Shown: positions 24,413 through 34,130 of the stretch, piece by piece
Numbering within the stretch: the first letter of the stretch is position 1
Layout of the letters: every line of letters starts with the position of its first letter
Assembly (NCBI RefSeq): GCF_913020055.1
Contig: NZ_CAJWCF010000037.1
Coordinates: forward strand, 1 to 40,217
Origin: an uncultured Paraglaciecola sp.
Lineage (GTDB): Bacteria > Pseudomonadota > Gammaproteobacteria > Enterobacterales > Alteromonadaceae
DNA: 40,217 bases
Reading direction: 5' to 3'
Notes under the pieces: model-generated
Databases searched by the model: none
Told to the model about the DNA's origin: nothing
What the model saw: the letters and a program-made list of their open reading frames with translations, nothing else
Made by a program: the position numbers and the translations under genes

Positions 24413-26506
24413 ATGAACAAAGTTTTTTTGAAAACAGCTATCACCTCTGCCCTCTTTTTTATGTGTGGCTCTGCTGTAGCGGCAAAATCCCCGTTATTAC
24501 CAGCAAACAAAGTCAATACTCAAATTGTTGAATCACGCATCGTGGGTGGTGAAGAAGCCATTCAAGAAAACTGGCCTTGGATGACAGCTTATGTCGTCAC
24601 GTTTAATGAATTAGTCACGTCATTAAGTGTTAACAACGTTATTTTCGAAACAAGATCTTTTACCTCTGGTGTTGGCGGACAAGCAAACGGCGAGATAATT
24701 TCTTGCGGAATCGGCGATGTCATATGTGCTGATGCAACAGATAAAGTGTGTTTAATTGAGCGAGGCGATGTTAATTTCTCTGAAAAAGCTGATAACTGCG
24801 AAGCAGGTGGTGGTATCGGTGCCATTATTTATAACAATGAAGAGGTTGGCAATATATCTGGCACCTTAGGTGATGACTACACTGGCACTATACCTGTTGT
24901 GGCAGTAACCCGTGAAGATGGTCTAGAGCTGTTGGACCAAATTGGCAGTTTAGCTTCTTTGTCTGTTAGTGAAACAGCAGAATTACAACAAGACTCCTCT
25001 TGTGGTGCGTCGTTTTTGGGAGATAAATGGGTGCTTACCGCAGCTCACTGTGTGGATAGTGCAAACGCACTTCTATTTCAAATGAATGTAGGTGAATACG
25101 ACTTAGCAGACGGGGCTGAAAATGCCATTGATATCGCCAATATTTTTATTCACCCTCTTTATGATGCTGAGGGTTTTAATAACGATATCGCCCTTGTAGA
25201 GCTAGTTGATTCCGTGAATGGACCAGCTGTGCAAATAGCAGAGTCAGAAGTGACCGACCAATACGCCATTGAAAACAGCATAGCAACTGTTGCTGGTTGG
25301 GGTGGCCGAGTTGGTTATGCGCCAGAACAGGGGCCGACTTCAGATTTCCCCGATATTTTGCATCGCGTTGACTTGCAACTTATGACTAATCAGCAATGTA
25401 TCGATGTATTGAATACCAACAACTCATTCGTCACAAGTAATATGATTTGTGCTGCTGTCCCTGAAGGTGGGAAAGGTTCATGCCAAGGAGACAGTGGAGG
25501 ACCATTAGTTATCAATACTGGTTCTGGTGTACAACAAGTGGGTATTGTAAGTTTTGGAATTGGTTGCGCTGCTGCTGGTTTCCCAGGGGTTTACACCCGA
25601 GTGTCACAATTCAAAGACTGGATGTCCGCTATTACCGATGGCGTGGCAATTGAACAGCGTCTCGATTTTGGTTTGGGTCTTGAAGGCGAAGTACAAACTA
25701 CCGAACTGACAGTAACAAATAATAGCGAACTGAATGCTGGATTGAGCTTTGAGCTGTCTGGTTCAAGTGACTTTACTTTGGATGCCAGTAATTGTGTATC
25801 CTTAGATGCGGGCAGTAGCTGCCAGCTAAGTGTAAGTTACCTTCCAGCAACCGTTAGCGAAGTATCTGCAGAGTTGATTATTACTTCTGACAATGACCAA
25901 GTCACAACGAGCATCAGCATTATTACTGGTACAACACTACTTTCAGCCGCTGAATTAACCGCAATAGCTGGCACTGAATCTGACGCAGTCACCCTATTTA
26001 GTGGTGGTTCAAATGGTGCATCTGGATGGGCAGCTAGCTCAAATGAAGGGATTGAAAGTGGTACAACAGATCACTTACAAGACAGTATGTTAGTGGCGCA
26101 AATTGAAGGTGAAGGCGTACTGACATTTGATTGGTCGGTATCGTCTGAAGAGAATACCGACTTGGAAGTAACTGACCCTTATTTTGAACCCTACGATGCA
26201 CTATATCTATACGTTAACGGCGAGCTAATTGAATACATATCTGGAGAGGTAGCCTTTGCGCAAATGAGTATTGATTTAGCTGAAGGTACAAACGTAATTA
26301 ATTGGACCTATAACAAAGACCCAGCCGCTTCAGAGGGAGAAGATAAAGGATTTGTCCGTAATCTTGTATTTACGCCACCAGCGGCCGTAGTAGTGACACC
26401 TCCTGTGACACCCCCTGTTAGATCAAACTCGTCTGGCGGTGGAAGTTTAGGATGGATGATACTGGGTTTATTTGGCTTAACCTTTAGACTGAGAACTAAA
26501 CACTAA
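24413..26506 (+). CDS. Secreted trypsin-like protease with PA insert and GlyGly-CTERM
   Basis: The 697-residue exported protein has a signal peptide 1-23 (cleaved near AVAA), then a short pro-region and the activation site RIVGG (42-46). An inserted PA domain (about 60-190) precedes the rest of the S1 fold. The catalytic triad is H212 (TAAHC), D258 (NNDIAL) and S361 (CQGDSGGP). Residue 355, equivalent to trypsin Asp189, is Gly, so cleavage after Lys/Arg is unlikely. A choice-of-anchor-D/ASPM-type beta domain (about 416-505) and a second beta-sandwich domain (about 520-665) follow. The tail (GGGSLGWMILGLFGLTFRLRTKH) is a GlyGly-CTERM signal, normally cut by rhombosortase after type II secretion. 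GGAG precedes the ATG. Confidence 0.93.
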   Translation: MNKVFLKTAITSALFFMCGSAVAAKSPLLPANKVNTQIVESRIVGGEEAIQENWPWMTAYVVTFNELVTSLSVNNVIFETRSFTSGVGGQANGEIISCGIGDVICADATDKVCLIERGDVNFSEKADNCEAGGGIGAIIYNNEEVGNISGTLGDDYTGTIPVVAVTREDGLELLDQIGSLASLSVSETAELQQDSSCGASFLGDKWVLTAAHCVDSANALLFQMNVGEYDLADGAENAIDIANIFIHPLYDAEGFNNDIALVELVDSVNGPAVQIAESEVTDQYAIENSIATVAGWGGRVGYAPEQGPTSDFPDILHRVDLQLMTNQQCIDVLNTNNSFVTSNMICAAVPEGGKGSCQGDSGGPLVINTGSGVQQVGIVSFGIGCAAAGFPGVYTRVSQFKDWMSAITDGVAIEQRLDFGLGLEGEVQTTELTVTNNSELNAGLSFELSGSSDFTLDASNCVSLDAGSSCQLSVSYLPATVSEVSAELIITSDNDQVTTSISIITGTTLLSAAELTAIAGTESDAVTLFSGGSNGASGWAASSNEGIESGTTDHLQDSMLVAQIEGEGVLTFDWSVSSEENTDLEVTDPYFEPYDALYLYVNGELIEYISGEVAFAQMSIDLAEGTNVINWTYNKDPAASEGEDKGFVRNLVFTPPAAVVVTPPVTPPVRSNSSGGGSLGWMILGLFGLTFRLRTKH

Positions 26507-26542
26507 TCACTAATCACTAATCACTAATCACTAATCACTAAT
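26501..26542 (+). repeat. Heptamer tandem repeat (CACTAAT)x6 at the protease stop
   Basis: Six perfect copies of CACTAAT in tandem; the first copy contains the last sense codon and the TAA stop of the protease gene. Later copies lie between stop and terminator. The unit length is not a multiple of three. Confidence 0.95.
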
Positions 26543-26552
26543 AATCAAATCT

Positions 26553-26589
26553 AAAAGGCAGGATATTCATCAAATAACCTGCCTTTTTT
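26553..26589 (+). terminator. Rho-independent terminator after the protease gene
   Basis: AAAAGGCAGG pairs with CCTGCCTTTT (10 bp, 15-nt loop) and is followed by further T. It sits about 45 bp past the stop, after the heptamer repeats. Confidence 0.88.
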
Positions 26590-26627
26590 ATATCTAACCT
26601 GAGCTAATGTTAGTTGAAAGAAAATCT

Positions 26628-26813
26628 TCACAACACTGGGAATCGTGAAACATAACTTTTTTGTGAGTTGGACTCATTGAGTTTATCGATAGCTGACAAA
26701 GTCGCCAATTTATCGCAGGTTGCTGTATTTCGTAGGTCTGAAGATAGTAGGGTTAAACAGGTTACTATCAACAAAAATGTACAAAAGCATAAGCCGATTA
26801 GTGCTTTTTTCAT
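26628..26813 (-). CDS. Small exported or membrane peptide, hypothetical
   Basis: A 61-residue reading frame from the ATG at 26813, with AGG nine bases upstream. It has a classic lysine-plus-hydrophobic N-terminus (MKKALIGLCFCTFLLIVTCLTLL) and a short polar tail with one Cys. It could be a secreted peptide, a small lipoprotein-like product (no clear lipobox) or a single-span membrane peptide. Function unknown; it may not be a gene. Confidence 0.45.
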   Translation of the reverse strand: MKKALIGLCFCTFLLIVTCLTLLSSDLRNTATCDKLATLSAIDKLNESNSQKSYVSRFPVL

Positions 26814-26925
26814 CAAGCACACCTAATGTGTTTGTTGCAAAGATATAGATAAGTCAAAGCCAGCACCCAAAAAGTTTAGACTTCGTTGAAAATAATTGAA
26901 AAGGGTTAATCTGAACTCGTGTTAG

Positions 26926-27735
26926 TTATTGGCTTTTAATTTTCTGCCAAGCAGCTTCCATTTGCCCTAGGCTCGCAGTTTCCATACTAAGCCCTTGTTT
27001 ATCAATGATTTGTTCGACCAGCCTAAAGCGTTTTTCGAATTTTTGATTGGCTTTTATTAATGCCGTTTCAGCGTTGACCGAGGTGTGCCGAGCTAAGTTA
27101 ACTACAGCAAATAATAAGTCACCAATTTCCTCTTCAACAGCCTGCTGATTCGGAGTTGATACGTTCACCTCAGCCAATACTTCTTCAATTTCTTCATGAA
27201 TTTTGTCAACAACTGGTGGTAACTCAGTCCAATCAAAGCCTACTTTGGCGCATTTCTTTTGTATTTTTTGTGCCCGTAGTAACGGCGTCATACCTTTAGG
27301 GATATTAGCCAATGTACTCTTATCTACAGGCTTACCTGCCATGTCTCGTTCTTTTTGTTTGATTTGTTCCCACTGCAGATTCAGTTGGTCGTCTGTTTTT
27401 ACCTCACTTGTTTGAAAAACGTGAGGGTGACGCCTTACTAATTTATCGCTGATGGTCTGCGCAATATCTTCGAAATCAAAATTTCCTTGTTCTTTTGCCA
27501 ACTGAGCGTAAAACACCACCTGAAATAATAGGTCGCCCAATTCATCTTTAATATCCACCATATTGCCACTTAAAATAGCATCAGCTACTTCATAGGTTTC
27601 TTCAATTGTGTGGGGCACTATACTGGCAAAGTCTTGTTGTTGATCCCATGGGCAGCCCGTTTCAGGATCTCTAAGTTGCTGAATAATGTTTAACAAACGG
27701 CTTAGTTCAGCATTATTGTTATTTTCTTGAGTCAC
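26926..27735 (-). CDS. mazG: Nucleoside triphosphate pyrophosphohydrolase MazG
   Basis: The 269-residue protein has tandem MazG domains. The N-terminal one has GCPWDQQQDFASIVPHTIEETYEVADAI and DELGDLLFQVVFYAQLA (metal-binding Glu/Asp clusters at 45-49 and 65-68). The C-terminal one has IHEEIEEVLAEV and EEEIGDLLFAVVNLARHTS. It hydrolyses NTPs to NMP and pyrophosphate and limits ppGpp-linked nucleotide stress. The start is GTG, directly after the relA stop with no gap, so the two are translationally coupled. Confidence 0.96.
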   Translation of the reverse strand: MTQENNNNAELSRLLNIIQQLRDPETGCPWDQQQDFASIVPHTIEETYEVADAILSGNMVDIKDELGDLLFQVVFYAQLAKEQGNFDFEDIAQTISDKLVRRHPHVFQTSEVKTDDQLNLQWEQIKQKERDMAGKPVDKSTLANIPKGMTPLLRAQKIQKKCAKVGFDWTELPPVVDKIHEEIEEVLAEVNVSTPNQQAVEEEIGDLLFAVVNLARHTSVNAETALIKANQKFEKRFRLVEQIIDKQGLSMETASLGQMEAAWQKIKSQ

Positions 27736-29892
27736 TTATTTATCAACCTTGAACACATCTGTTACACCTCTAACAAGTTGAAGTCTACTGATGGCTTTAG
27801 ATAAAAAGGAAAGGTTTTTAACCTCAAGCATTAACTCTATTTTGGCGGTGCCTAGCTTAGTATCACTGGTACTGTTTACCCCCAACAAGGTGACTTGTTC
27901 GTTCGCTATAACAGTTGTCAGATCACGTAAAATTCCATCCCTGTCTTCGGTTAACACATGTATTTTAGTCTGAAATACCGCTTGTAGATTACTCGCCCAA
28001 TTCACGTCTATTTGTCTTTCAGGGTGTTGGTCTAATAAATTACTCAGTTGCTCACAATCTTCTCGGTGTACGCTCACCCCTCGGCCTTGAGTGATGTAAC
28101 CCATAATAGATTCCCCCGGCAAAGGTTGGCAGCAACCTGCTATTTGATTGAGCAGATTACCCACTCCCTCTACCACTACACTGTCTTTTTTAAACTTAGC
28201 TGACTGCGGTTTTCTGGATTTTATTTTTAATTCAGGCTCTGGGGCATGCTTTTGTTGTAAAAAATTCACCACTTGCATGATTTTAATATCGCCGCCGCCA
28301 ACAGCTGCGTACAAATCTTCTAGGTTTTGCAAATTAAAACGTGCAATGGCATCGCCAGCTAATTTTGTATCAAGATTAAGCTTAGCTAACTCTCTATCTA
28401 AAAGTTCTTTACCTGCAATTTGGTTTTTGCCTTTGTCCTGTTTTTTAAAGTAGGTTTGAATTTTGGCGCGTGCACGGGAGGAATAAACATAGCCTAAGCC
28501 AGGATGCATCCAATCTCGACTGGGGTTTAAACTTTTACCGGTAAGGATTTCAACTTGATCACCGGTTTGTAATTGATAGGTAAAAGGTACAATCCGTCTG
28601 GCGATTTTTGCACCGATACATCTGTGACCAACATTACTATGAATATAGTATGCAAAATCTAAAGGTGTTGAGCCTAGAGGTAAATCAACTACATCCCCTC
28701 TTGGGGTGAACACATAGACGCGATCATCAAATACTTGGCTACGTAACTCTTCAACCAAATCACCACTGTCAGAGACTTCTTCCTGCCACAATAGAATTTT
28801 ACGTAACCAGTTAATCCTTTCTTCGTAGCCCGATCTGCTAGACGTAGCACCTTCTTTATAACGCCAATGAGCGGCCACACCCAACTCGGCATCTTCATGC
28901 ATTTGGGCAGTTCGAATTTGAATTTCGATTGTTTTACCTTGTTTACCCAAGGTCACTGTGTGAATAGATTGATATCCATTGGGTTTTGGCGTGGCAATAT
29001 AATCATCAAATTCATCAGGAATATGTTTCCAATTGGCATGCACTACGCCCAGTGCGGCATAACAATCTTGCAGCCGATCAGCAATGATACGCACCGCCCT
29101 GATGTCATAAAGTTGTTCGAAACTAAGGTGTTTTTTCTGCATCTTCTTCCAGATGCTGTAAATATGTTTAGGCCTTCCATACACCTTAGCTTTGATATTC
29201 TGAGAATCTAGAACACCTTGTAATTCATCAACAAAGTCTTCGATATATTGCTGACGATCAGCCCGGCGTTCGTCCAATAACTTGGCAATCTGTTTGTAGG
29301 TAACAGGATGCAAATAACGAAAAGAATGATCTTCCAACTCCCACTTTAACTGACCTATACCTAGACGATTGGCGAGCGGAGCATAAATATTAGCGCATTC
29401 ACGAGCCACTAATACACGGGTTTCTTCGTCCGCATGTTTGACTTTTTGTAACGCACAGATACGCTCGGCAAGCTTAAGCACCACAGCCCGAACATCTTCC
29501 ACCATGGCCAACAACATCCGGCGCACGTTATCAATTTGGATTTCATCATTTTTCTTTTTACTGTTAGCACGTGTATGCAATGATTTGATTGCATCCATAC
29601 GTCTGACGCCCACAATTAGCTTTTGAATACCTTCGCCAAACTGCTCAGTAATTTGTTCTTCTTCTAATTTGTGCTCTTCACAATAAGGATAAATAAGCGC
29701 CGCTTGTAAGGTTTCATCATCCATGTGCAATTCGTGAAGAATCTCCACCATTTCCTGCCCAACTAGCAGTATTTCTGGCTTGTCGGATACATCTCTGAGT
29801 TTTTGTTTGCTGGCATCAGACAGGTTTAAGCCTGCCAACCATTCTTCGAAAGGTGGGCGTTGATCTTCATGTACTGTACGAATTGAAACCAT
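27736..29892 (-). CDS. relA: GTP pyrophosphokinase RelA (stringent response)
   Basis: The 718-residue protein has a pseudo-hydrolase domain (1-200) in which the HD-type motif is replaced by LIYPYCEE. A synthetase domain (230-350) follows with RPKHIYSIWKKM, the RelA-type EFDD motif (294-297) and KPNGYQSIHT. Then come TGS (about 395-460), helical, zinc-finger-like (GCCQPLPGESIMGY) and ACT domains. EFDD and the missing HD mark it as ribosome-bound RelA rather than SpoT. It makes (p)ppGpp from ATP and GTP/GDP during amino-acid starvation. An AGGAC element nine bases upstream supports the ATG. rlmD, often next to relA in gammaproteobacteria, is absent here. Confidence 0.97.
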   Translation of the reverse strand: MVSIRTVHEDQRPPFEEWLAGLNLSDASKQKLRDVSDKPEILLVGQEMVEILHELHMDDETLQAALIYPYCEEHKLEEEQITEQFGEGIQKLIVGVRRMDAIKSLHTRANSKKKNDEIQIDNVRRMLLAMVEDVRAVVLKLAERICALQKVKHADEETRVLVARECANIYAPLANRLGIGQLKWELEDHSFRYLHPVTYKQIAKLLDERRADRQQYIEDFVDELQGVLDSQNIKAKVYGRPKHIYSIWKKMQKKHLSFEQLYDIRAVRIIADRLQDCYAALGVVHANWKHIPDEFDDYIATPKPNGYQSIHTVTLGKQGKTIEIQIRTAQMHEDAELGVAAHWRYKEGATSSRSGYEERINWLRKILLWQEEVSDSGDLVEELRSQVFDDRVYVFTPRGDVVDLPLGSTPLDFAYYIHSNVGHRCIGAKIARRIVPFTYQLQTGDQVEILTGKSLNPSRDWMHPGLGYVYSSRARAKIQTYFKKQDKGKNQIAGKELLDRELAKLNLDTKLAGDAIARFNLQNLEDLYAAVGGGDIKIMQVVNFLQQKHAPEPELKIKSRKPQSAKFKKDSVVVEGVGNLLNQIAGCCQPLPGESIMGYITQGRGVSVHREDCEQLSNLLDQHPERQIDVNWASNLQAVFQTKIHVLTEDRDGILRDLTTVIANEQVTLLGVNSTSDTKLGTAKIELMLEVKNLSFLSKAISRLQLVRGVTDVFKVDK

Positions 29893-30118
29893 ATAACTGT
29901 GTCCTACTTCACCTAGACAAACCTAAACAGGTAAAGCAATAATTGAGTGGGATAACATAAACAGACTTTAGGTCTTTCACATTACGCGCCAACATTTACT
30001 GCATAAATGCCCCCATAAAAGAGGCTTAAAACGGGAAAATTGATTGCTACTGTATCAAACTAGCGCTCAATGGCACCAACTTAGTGCTTACTTGCTGTCA
30101 TTTCATGGCAGTGCAAGT

Positions 30119-30499
30119 TTAACTCGACTCTAAAATAACCGTAGCCATTGCATAATGTTGCTCATCCGAAATTGAGATGAAACTGCGACTAATATTTTGT
30201 TTTTCGCACAGTTCTGCAAATTTACCCGTAAAAACAAGTGTCGGTTGACCTGAGGTTAAATTCACTACTTCCACATTTTGGAAACTGACTCCATTGCCAA
30301 TTCCAGTACCTAGCGCCTTTACTGCAGCTTCCTTAGCGGCAAAACGTTTCGCTAAAAACCGCTCAGGAAATTGGTGTTCACTAAAGGTCAACAATTCAGT
30401 TGGGGTCAATACCCGCTCTGCTAAACGTTGTGACTTATCTAATTGACTAGTAATTCTGGAAATTTCCACAACATCAGTGCCTAACCCAATAATCGCCAC
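30119..30499 (-). CDS. acpS: Holo-[acyl-carrier-protein] synthase
   Basis: The 126-residue protein of AcpS type has GLGTDVVEISRI (metal-binding Asp) and FLAKRFAAKEAAVKALGTG (catalytic Glu). It transfers 4'-phosphopantetheine from CoA to acyl carrier protein. The start is GTG. It lies five bases after pdxJ in the recO-pdxJ-acpS set, the classic gammaproteobacterial order. Confidence 0.96.
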   Translation of the reverse strand: MAIIGLGTDVVEISRITSQLDKSQRLAERVLTPTELLTFSEHQFPERFLAKRFAAKEAAVKALGTGIGNGVSFQNVEVVNLTSGQPTLVFTGKFAELCEKQNISRSFISISDEQHYAMATVILESS

Positions 30500-30504
30500 T
30501 AGGC

Positions 30505-31236
30505 TTACGCTCTTGCTTCTTGCATTAATCGGCGCATATCTGTCACTGCCTGATGTAAACCATCAAATGCAGCTCGGGCAATAATTGCATGACCAATATT
30601 GAGTTCATACAATTCAGGTATCGCTGCGATGGGTTTTATATTGTGATAGTGCAAACCATGGCCTGCATTCACCTTTAAGCCTTTTGAGTGAGCGTATTGA
30701 ATACCCTCAATCAAGATATCTAGCTCTTTTTGTTGCTCAGCTTCGTTGCTGGCTTCTGCGTACTGCCCAGTATGAATTTCAATATAGGGCGCATTCGCTT
30801 CCACAGCGGCATCAATTTGCTTTTTGTCAGCATCAATAAATAACGACACTAATATCCCCGCAGCCGCTAAGCGACCACAGGCAGCGTTCATTCGCGATTG
30901 ATTACCTGCCACATCCAAGCCACCTTCAGTGGTTAACTCTTCTCGTTTCTCAGGCACCAAACAACAAAACTCAGGTTTGGTTTGCTCAGCAATCATCAAC
31001 ATTTCTTCGGTCACTGCCATCTCAAGGTTCATACGAGTTTGAATCGTTTGTTTGAGAATACGCACATCACGGTCAGTAATATGTCGCCTGTCTTCACGTA
31101 AGTGCACCGTTATACCATCCGCGCCAGCTCTTTCGGCCACTTCTGCAGCGTGAACAGGATCTGGATAAGCTGTACCTCTGGCATTACGCAAAGTAGCAAT
31201 ATGATCAATATTCACACCGAGTAAAATTTCTTTCAT
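30505..31236 (-). CDS. pdxJ: Pyridoxine 5'-phosphate synthase
   Basis: The 243-residue TIM-barrel enzyme has the signature [25 protein letters not shown] at the N-terminus, HLREDRRHI and [14 protein letters not shown]. It condenses 3-amino-2-oxopropyl phosphate with deoxyxylulose 5-phosphate to pyridoxine phosphate in the DXP-dependent PLP pathway. The ATG is one base after the recO stop, with GGGGAAG upstream. Several PLP enzymes (DcyD, YggS) are also in this window. Confidence 0.97.
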   Translation of the reverse strand: MKEILLGVNIDHIATLRNARGTAYPDPVHAAEVAERAGADGITVHLREDRRHITDRDVRILKQTIQTRMNLEMAVTEEMLMIAEQTKPEFCCLVPEKREELTTEGGLDVAGNQSRMNAACGRLAAAGILVSLFIDADKKQIDAAVEANAPYIEIHTGQYAEASNEAEQQKELDILIEGIQYAHSKGLKVNAGHGLHYHNIKPIAAIPELYELNIGHAIIARAAFDGLHQAVTDMRRLMQEARA

Positions 31237-31237
31237 T

Positions 31238-31966
31238 TCACACTTCCCCGGTTGGTTTGGTAGTTGTCCAAGTTTGTTGAAACAACTCTCGACTCTTAAG
31301 TGGCTTACGCCCTAATAGTGGTGAGAGTGCCATTCTAGTAATTCTTTTTGCACATTGTAGACTGCTTGGCGTCCAAATATTATTACTCACTTGTAACAAT
31401 GCATCTCCGCTAAATCTATTCGTTCCCTGAGCCAAATGATCAATACGTTTAATACCATTTTCAAGTATCAAACAATAATCAACATTCGCTTCGACAGGCT
31501 GGCCATTTTCATATTCTTGAGTTAAATCAATACCGTAGCCCATATCTTCCAACAACAATAATTCAAATTGACGTAAGCAGGGCTCGATATCACCGTTATT
31601 TGCCAACCAATTCAGGCTTTGCTGATAGGATTGGAATAACTCTGGGTGCGGAACTTCTTTAGGTAATAATCGATTCAGCAACTCATTCAAATACATGGCT
31701 GAAAATAATTGATGGCCAACAAGTTGTAACATGGAACCGGCTGATTCCAATTGATTGAGGTTACGCAATTCATGTTTACCAGTCACCGACAACAGCAAAG
31801 GTTGAAATGATTGCAGTAAACTTTTTTTGTCGCCTTTATTACCTCGAACACCCCTGGCAACGGCACTGACTTTACCTAATTCAAGGGTAAATAAATCGGT
31901 TAAGTAACTGGTTTCTCGATAGGAGCGTCGATGTAACAGAAATCCAGTAAGTTGCTCAGGAACCAA
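31238..31966 (-). CDS. recO: DNA repair protein RecO
   Basis: The 242-residue protein has the RecO OB-fold N-terminus ([35 protein letters not shown]) and a helical C-domain. It anneals DNA strands and, with RecR, loads RecA on SSB-coated DNA. The start is TTG with AAGGG eight bases upstream. The usual gammaproteobacterial upstream partner era is not here; a 95-residue unknown gene and recJ precede it, placing two RecF-pathway genes together. Confidence 0.93.
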   Translation of the reverse strand: MVPEQLTGFLLHRRSYRETSYLTDLFTLELGKVSAVARGVRGNKGDKKSLLQSFQPLLLSVTGKHELRNLNQLESAGSMLQLVGHQLFSAMYLNELLNRLLPKEVPHPELFQSYQQSLNWLANNGDIEPCLRQFELLLLEDMGYGIDLTQEYENGQPVEANVDYCLILENGIKRIDHLAQGTNRFSGDALLQVSNNIWTPSSLQCAKRITRMALSPLLGRKPLKSRELFQQTWTTTKPTGEV

Positions 31967-31995
31967 CAGTAAAACCCTTATAAAACGAGCCTAGA

Positions 31996-32277
31996 CTAAC
32001 TCACTTTTATGCGCACAACCTTCATGGCTTCAAACTCCATACCGGCAATTTCTTCGGTCATGGGGTAATAAGTTAGATTCACTCTAGCATCAGTTAGGTT
32101 TTTATATACTTTTCTGCGACGGAATTTAAAAGGTACTTCTGTACCCTCAACCATCAAAGTATTCATAAACCAATCATCGTCTTTGCGTTGAACATGAGAC
32201 ACCACAACCAACTCTTCTGAATGAGTAAGGTTATCGTGTTTATCCAGTAATTTTTCTACGTCAGTTTTTTTTACCAT
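31996..32277 (-). CDS. Conserved-looking hypothetical protein between recJ and recO
   Basis: I do not recognise this protein. It has 93 residues from the ATG at 32277 (a GTG two codons earlier is possible). It is highly charged, soluble, with an N-terminal helix (KKTDVEKLLDKHD) and a beta-rich body (EELVVVSHVQRKDDDWFMNTLMVEGTEVPFKFRRRKVYKN). The body resembles a small single-domain beta fold. Codon use looks like the neighbours. It is spaced 29 bp from recO and 63 bp from recJ, so it probably belongs to the same transcript. No SD is obvious. Confidence 0.7.
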   Translation of the reverse strand: MVKKTDVEKLLDKHDNLTHSEELVVVSHVQRKDDDWFMNTLMVEGTEVPFKFRRRKVYKNLTDARVNLTYYPMTEEIAGMEFEAMKVVRIKVS

Positions 32278-32339
32278 GATCACTAATTAATTAGCTTAAA
32301 AAAAACAAGTTTAGCACTTATCACAAACGACATAAATGT

Positions 32340-34067
32340 TTATACCGCAATCAACCCTTCTACCATCAACTGTAGGCTAGTTCTTCCACGAAATTCATTA
32401 ATATCTAACTTGTAGGCAAGATTTACGTGGCTACATTGAGTGTTTGGCCAAGACGCCAAATCAATATTAAAAGCAATAGCGTCGATTAATACACCACTTT
32501 CGTGTTTAACCATCATCTTAAGATGTTTACTGCCGACCAAACGTTGTTCAATAAGCTGAAACTCACCATCAAAAAGTGGCTCGGGGAAACCTTGCCCCCA
32601 AGGTCCTGCATCTTTCAAACATTGAGCAAAAGCCAAAGTAAAATCTTGAGCCAACAACTCACCGTCGGAAATAAGTTCGCCGGCTAAAGGTTTATCTTTT
32701 AGGTTTTCTTCAGCAATTTGATGAAAAACTTGTTCAAAAGCCGATAGGTTCTTTAATGGTAAACTGAGTCCTGCCGCCATCGCATGACCACCAAATTTGC
32801 CGATAATATCGGGATAACGATTGTTTATTTCTTCCAATAAATCACGAATATGTAAACCTGGTATTGAGCGAGCTGAACCTTTTAAGGTGTCATCTTCCTG
32901 ATGAGCAAAGGCAATGGTTGGACGATAATATTTATCTTTAATACGCCCTGCTAAAATACCAATCACACCCTGATGATAATCTGCTTGGTATAACATTAAT
33001 CCGTAAGGTAACTTACTGCCTTCAAAATTCAGACCTTCCAACGCTTTAACCGCTTCTTGCTGCATCGAACCTTCAATTTCGCGTCGCTCGCGATTAAGGC
33101 TATCTAGTTGAACCGCTATCTGTCTTGCTCTTGCAGGGTCATCGGTTATCAAACACTCAATACCCAAAGACATATCATCTAAACGCCCCGCAGCATTAAG
33201 ACGTGGCCCTACAACAAAACCTAAGTCTGATGCGACCAAACGGCTTTTGTCACGACCTGCAACGTCTAAGATGGCTTGAATACCTGGCCTGCATTTGTCA
33301 CTGCGAATACGTTGCAATCCTTGATGCACCAATATCCGGTTATTCTCATCCAGTGGCACCACATCGGCTACCGTACCTAATGCAACGACATCTAATAACT
33401 CCGCTAGGTTGGGTATCTTAAGACCTGTTTTTTCAAACCAACCATTGTTTTTTAATGCTGCTCTTAGGGCTAACATCAAATAGAAGGCAACACCCACACC
33501 TGCCAAATTTTTTGACAAAAACTCACAGCCCGGTTGATTGGGATTAACAATAGCATCGGCGTTTGGTAGTGTTTCTGCAGCTAAGTGATGGTCGGTAATA
33601 ATCACTGTCATGCCTAAAGATTTGGCTTTTTCAACACCGGCAAAACACGCAATACCATTATCAACAGTTACAATCACATCGGCCTGTTGTTGCGCTGCGA
33701 CTTCCACTATTTCAGGGCTTAACCCGTAACCAAAATCGAAACGGTTAGGCACCAAGTAATCATGATTTTTGCAGCCCATCAACGTCAGCGACATCATGCT
33801 CAATGCAGTGCTTGTAGCACCATCAGCATCAAAGTCACCAATAATCATAATCTTACGATCATCAGCAATCGCCTTGGTCAACAAATTTACTGCTTTATCA
33901 ACACCTTGCAGCTGATCATAATGTAACAATGCTTTTGCACTGCGATTAAGTTGCTCGGCGTTATGTACATCTCGGTCTGCGTAAATTTGCTTTAATCTTG
34001 GATGTAAAGAAGCAGGAAGGTGTTGGCAATCTTTTTGAGTTCTACGGCTAATTTGCACAGCTGGCAT
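32340..34067 (-). CDS. recJ: Single-strand-specific exonuclease RecJ
   Basis: The 575-residue DHH-family 5'-3' ssDNA exonuclease has motif I IGDFDADGATST, motif II VTVDNGI, the DHH motif (TDHHLAAETLP) and DHHA1-type FGGHAMAAGLSL near residue 430. It works in RecF-pathway recombination and mismatch repair. Length matches E. coli RecJ (577). It follows dsbC as in E. coli, but a terminator lies between them, so recJ likely has its own promoter in the short 63-bp gap. Confidence 0.97.
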   Translation of the reverse strand: MPAVQISRRTQKDCQHLPASLHPRLKQIYADRDVHNAEQLNRSAKALLHYDQLQGVDKAVNLLTKAIADDRKIMIIGDFDADGATSTALSMMSLTLMGCKNHDYLVPNRFDFGYGLSPEIVEVAAQQQADVIVTVDNGIACFAGVEKAKSLGMTVIITDHHLAAETLPNADAIVNPNQPGCEFLSKNLAGVGVAFYLMLALRAALKNNGWFEKTGLKIPNLAELLDVVALGTVADVVPLDENNRILVHQGLQRIRSDKCRPGIQAILDVAGRDKSRLVASDLGFVVGPRLNAAGRLDDMSLGIECLITDDPARARQIAVQLDSLNRERREIEGSMQQEAVKALEGLNFEGSKLPYGLMLYQADYHQGVIGILAGRIKDKYYRPTIAFAHQEDDTLKGSARSIPGLHIRDLLEEINNRYPDIIGKFGGHAMAAGLSLPLKNLSAFEQVFHQIAEENLKDKPLAGELISDGELLAQDFTLAFAQCLKDAGPWGQGFPEPLFDGEFQLIEQRLVGSKHLKMMVKHESGVLIDAIAFNIDLASWPNTQCSHVNLAYKLDINEFRGRTSLQLMVEGLIAV

Positions 34068-34095
34068 AAGTCAGTATCAGTTAAATTGAGAAATG

Positions 34096-34118
34096 AAAAA
34101 GCCTGCGTTAGCACAGGC
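34096..34118 (-). terminator. Rho-independent terminator between dsbC and recJ
   Basis: On the minus strand GCCTG pairs with CAGGC (extendable with mismatches, 8-nt loop), followed by T5. It starts 13 bp past the dsbC stop. Confidence 0.7.
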
Positions 34119-34130
34119 CTGTTTGTATGA

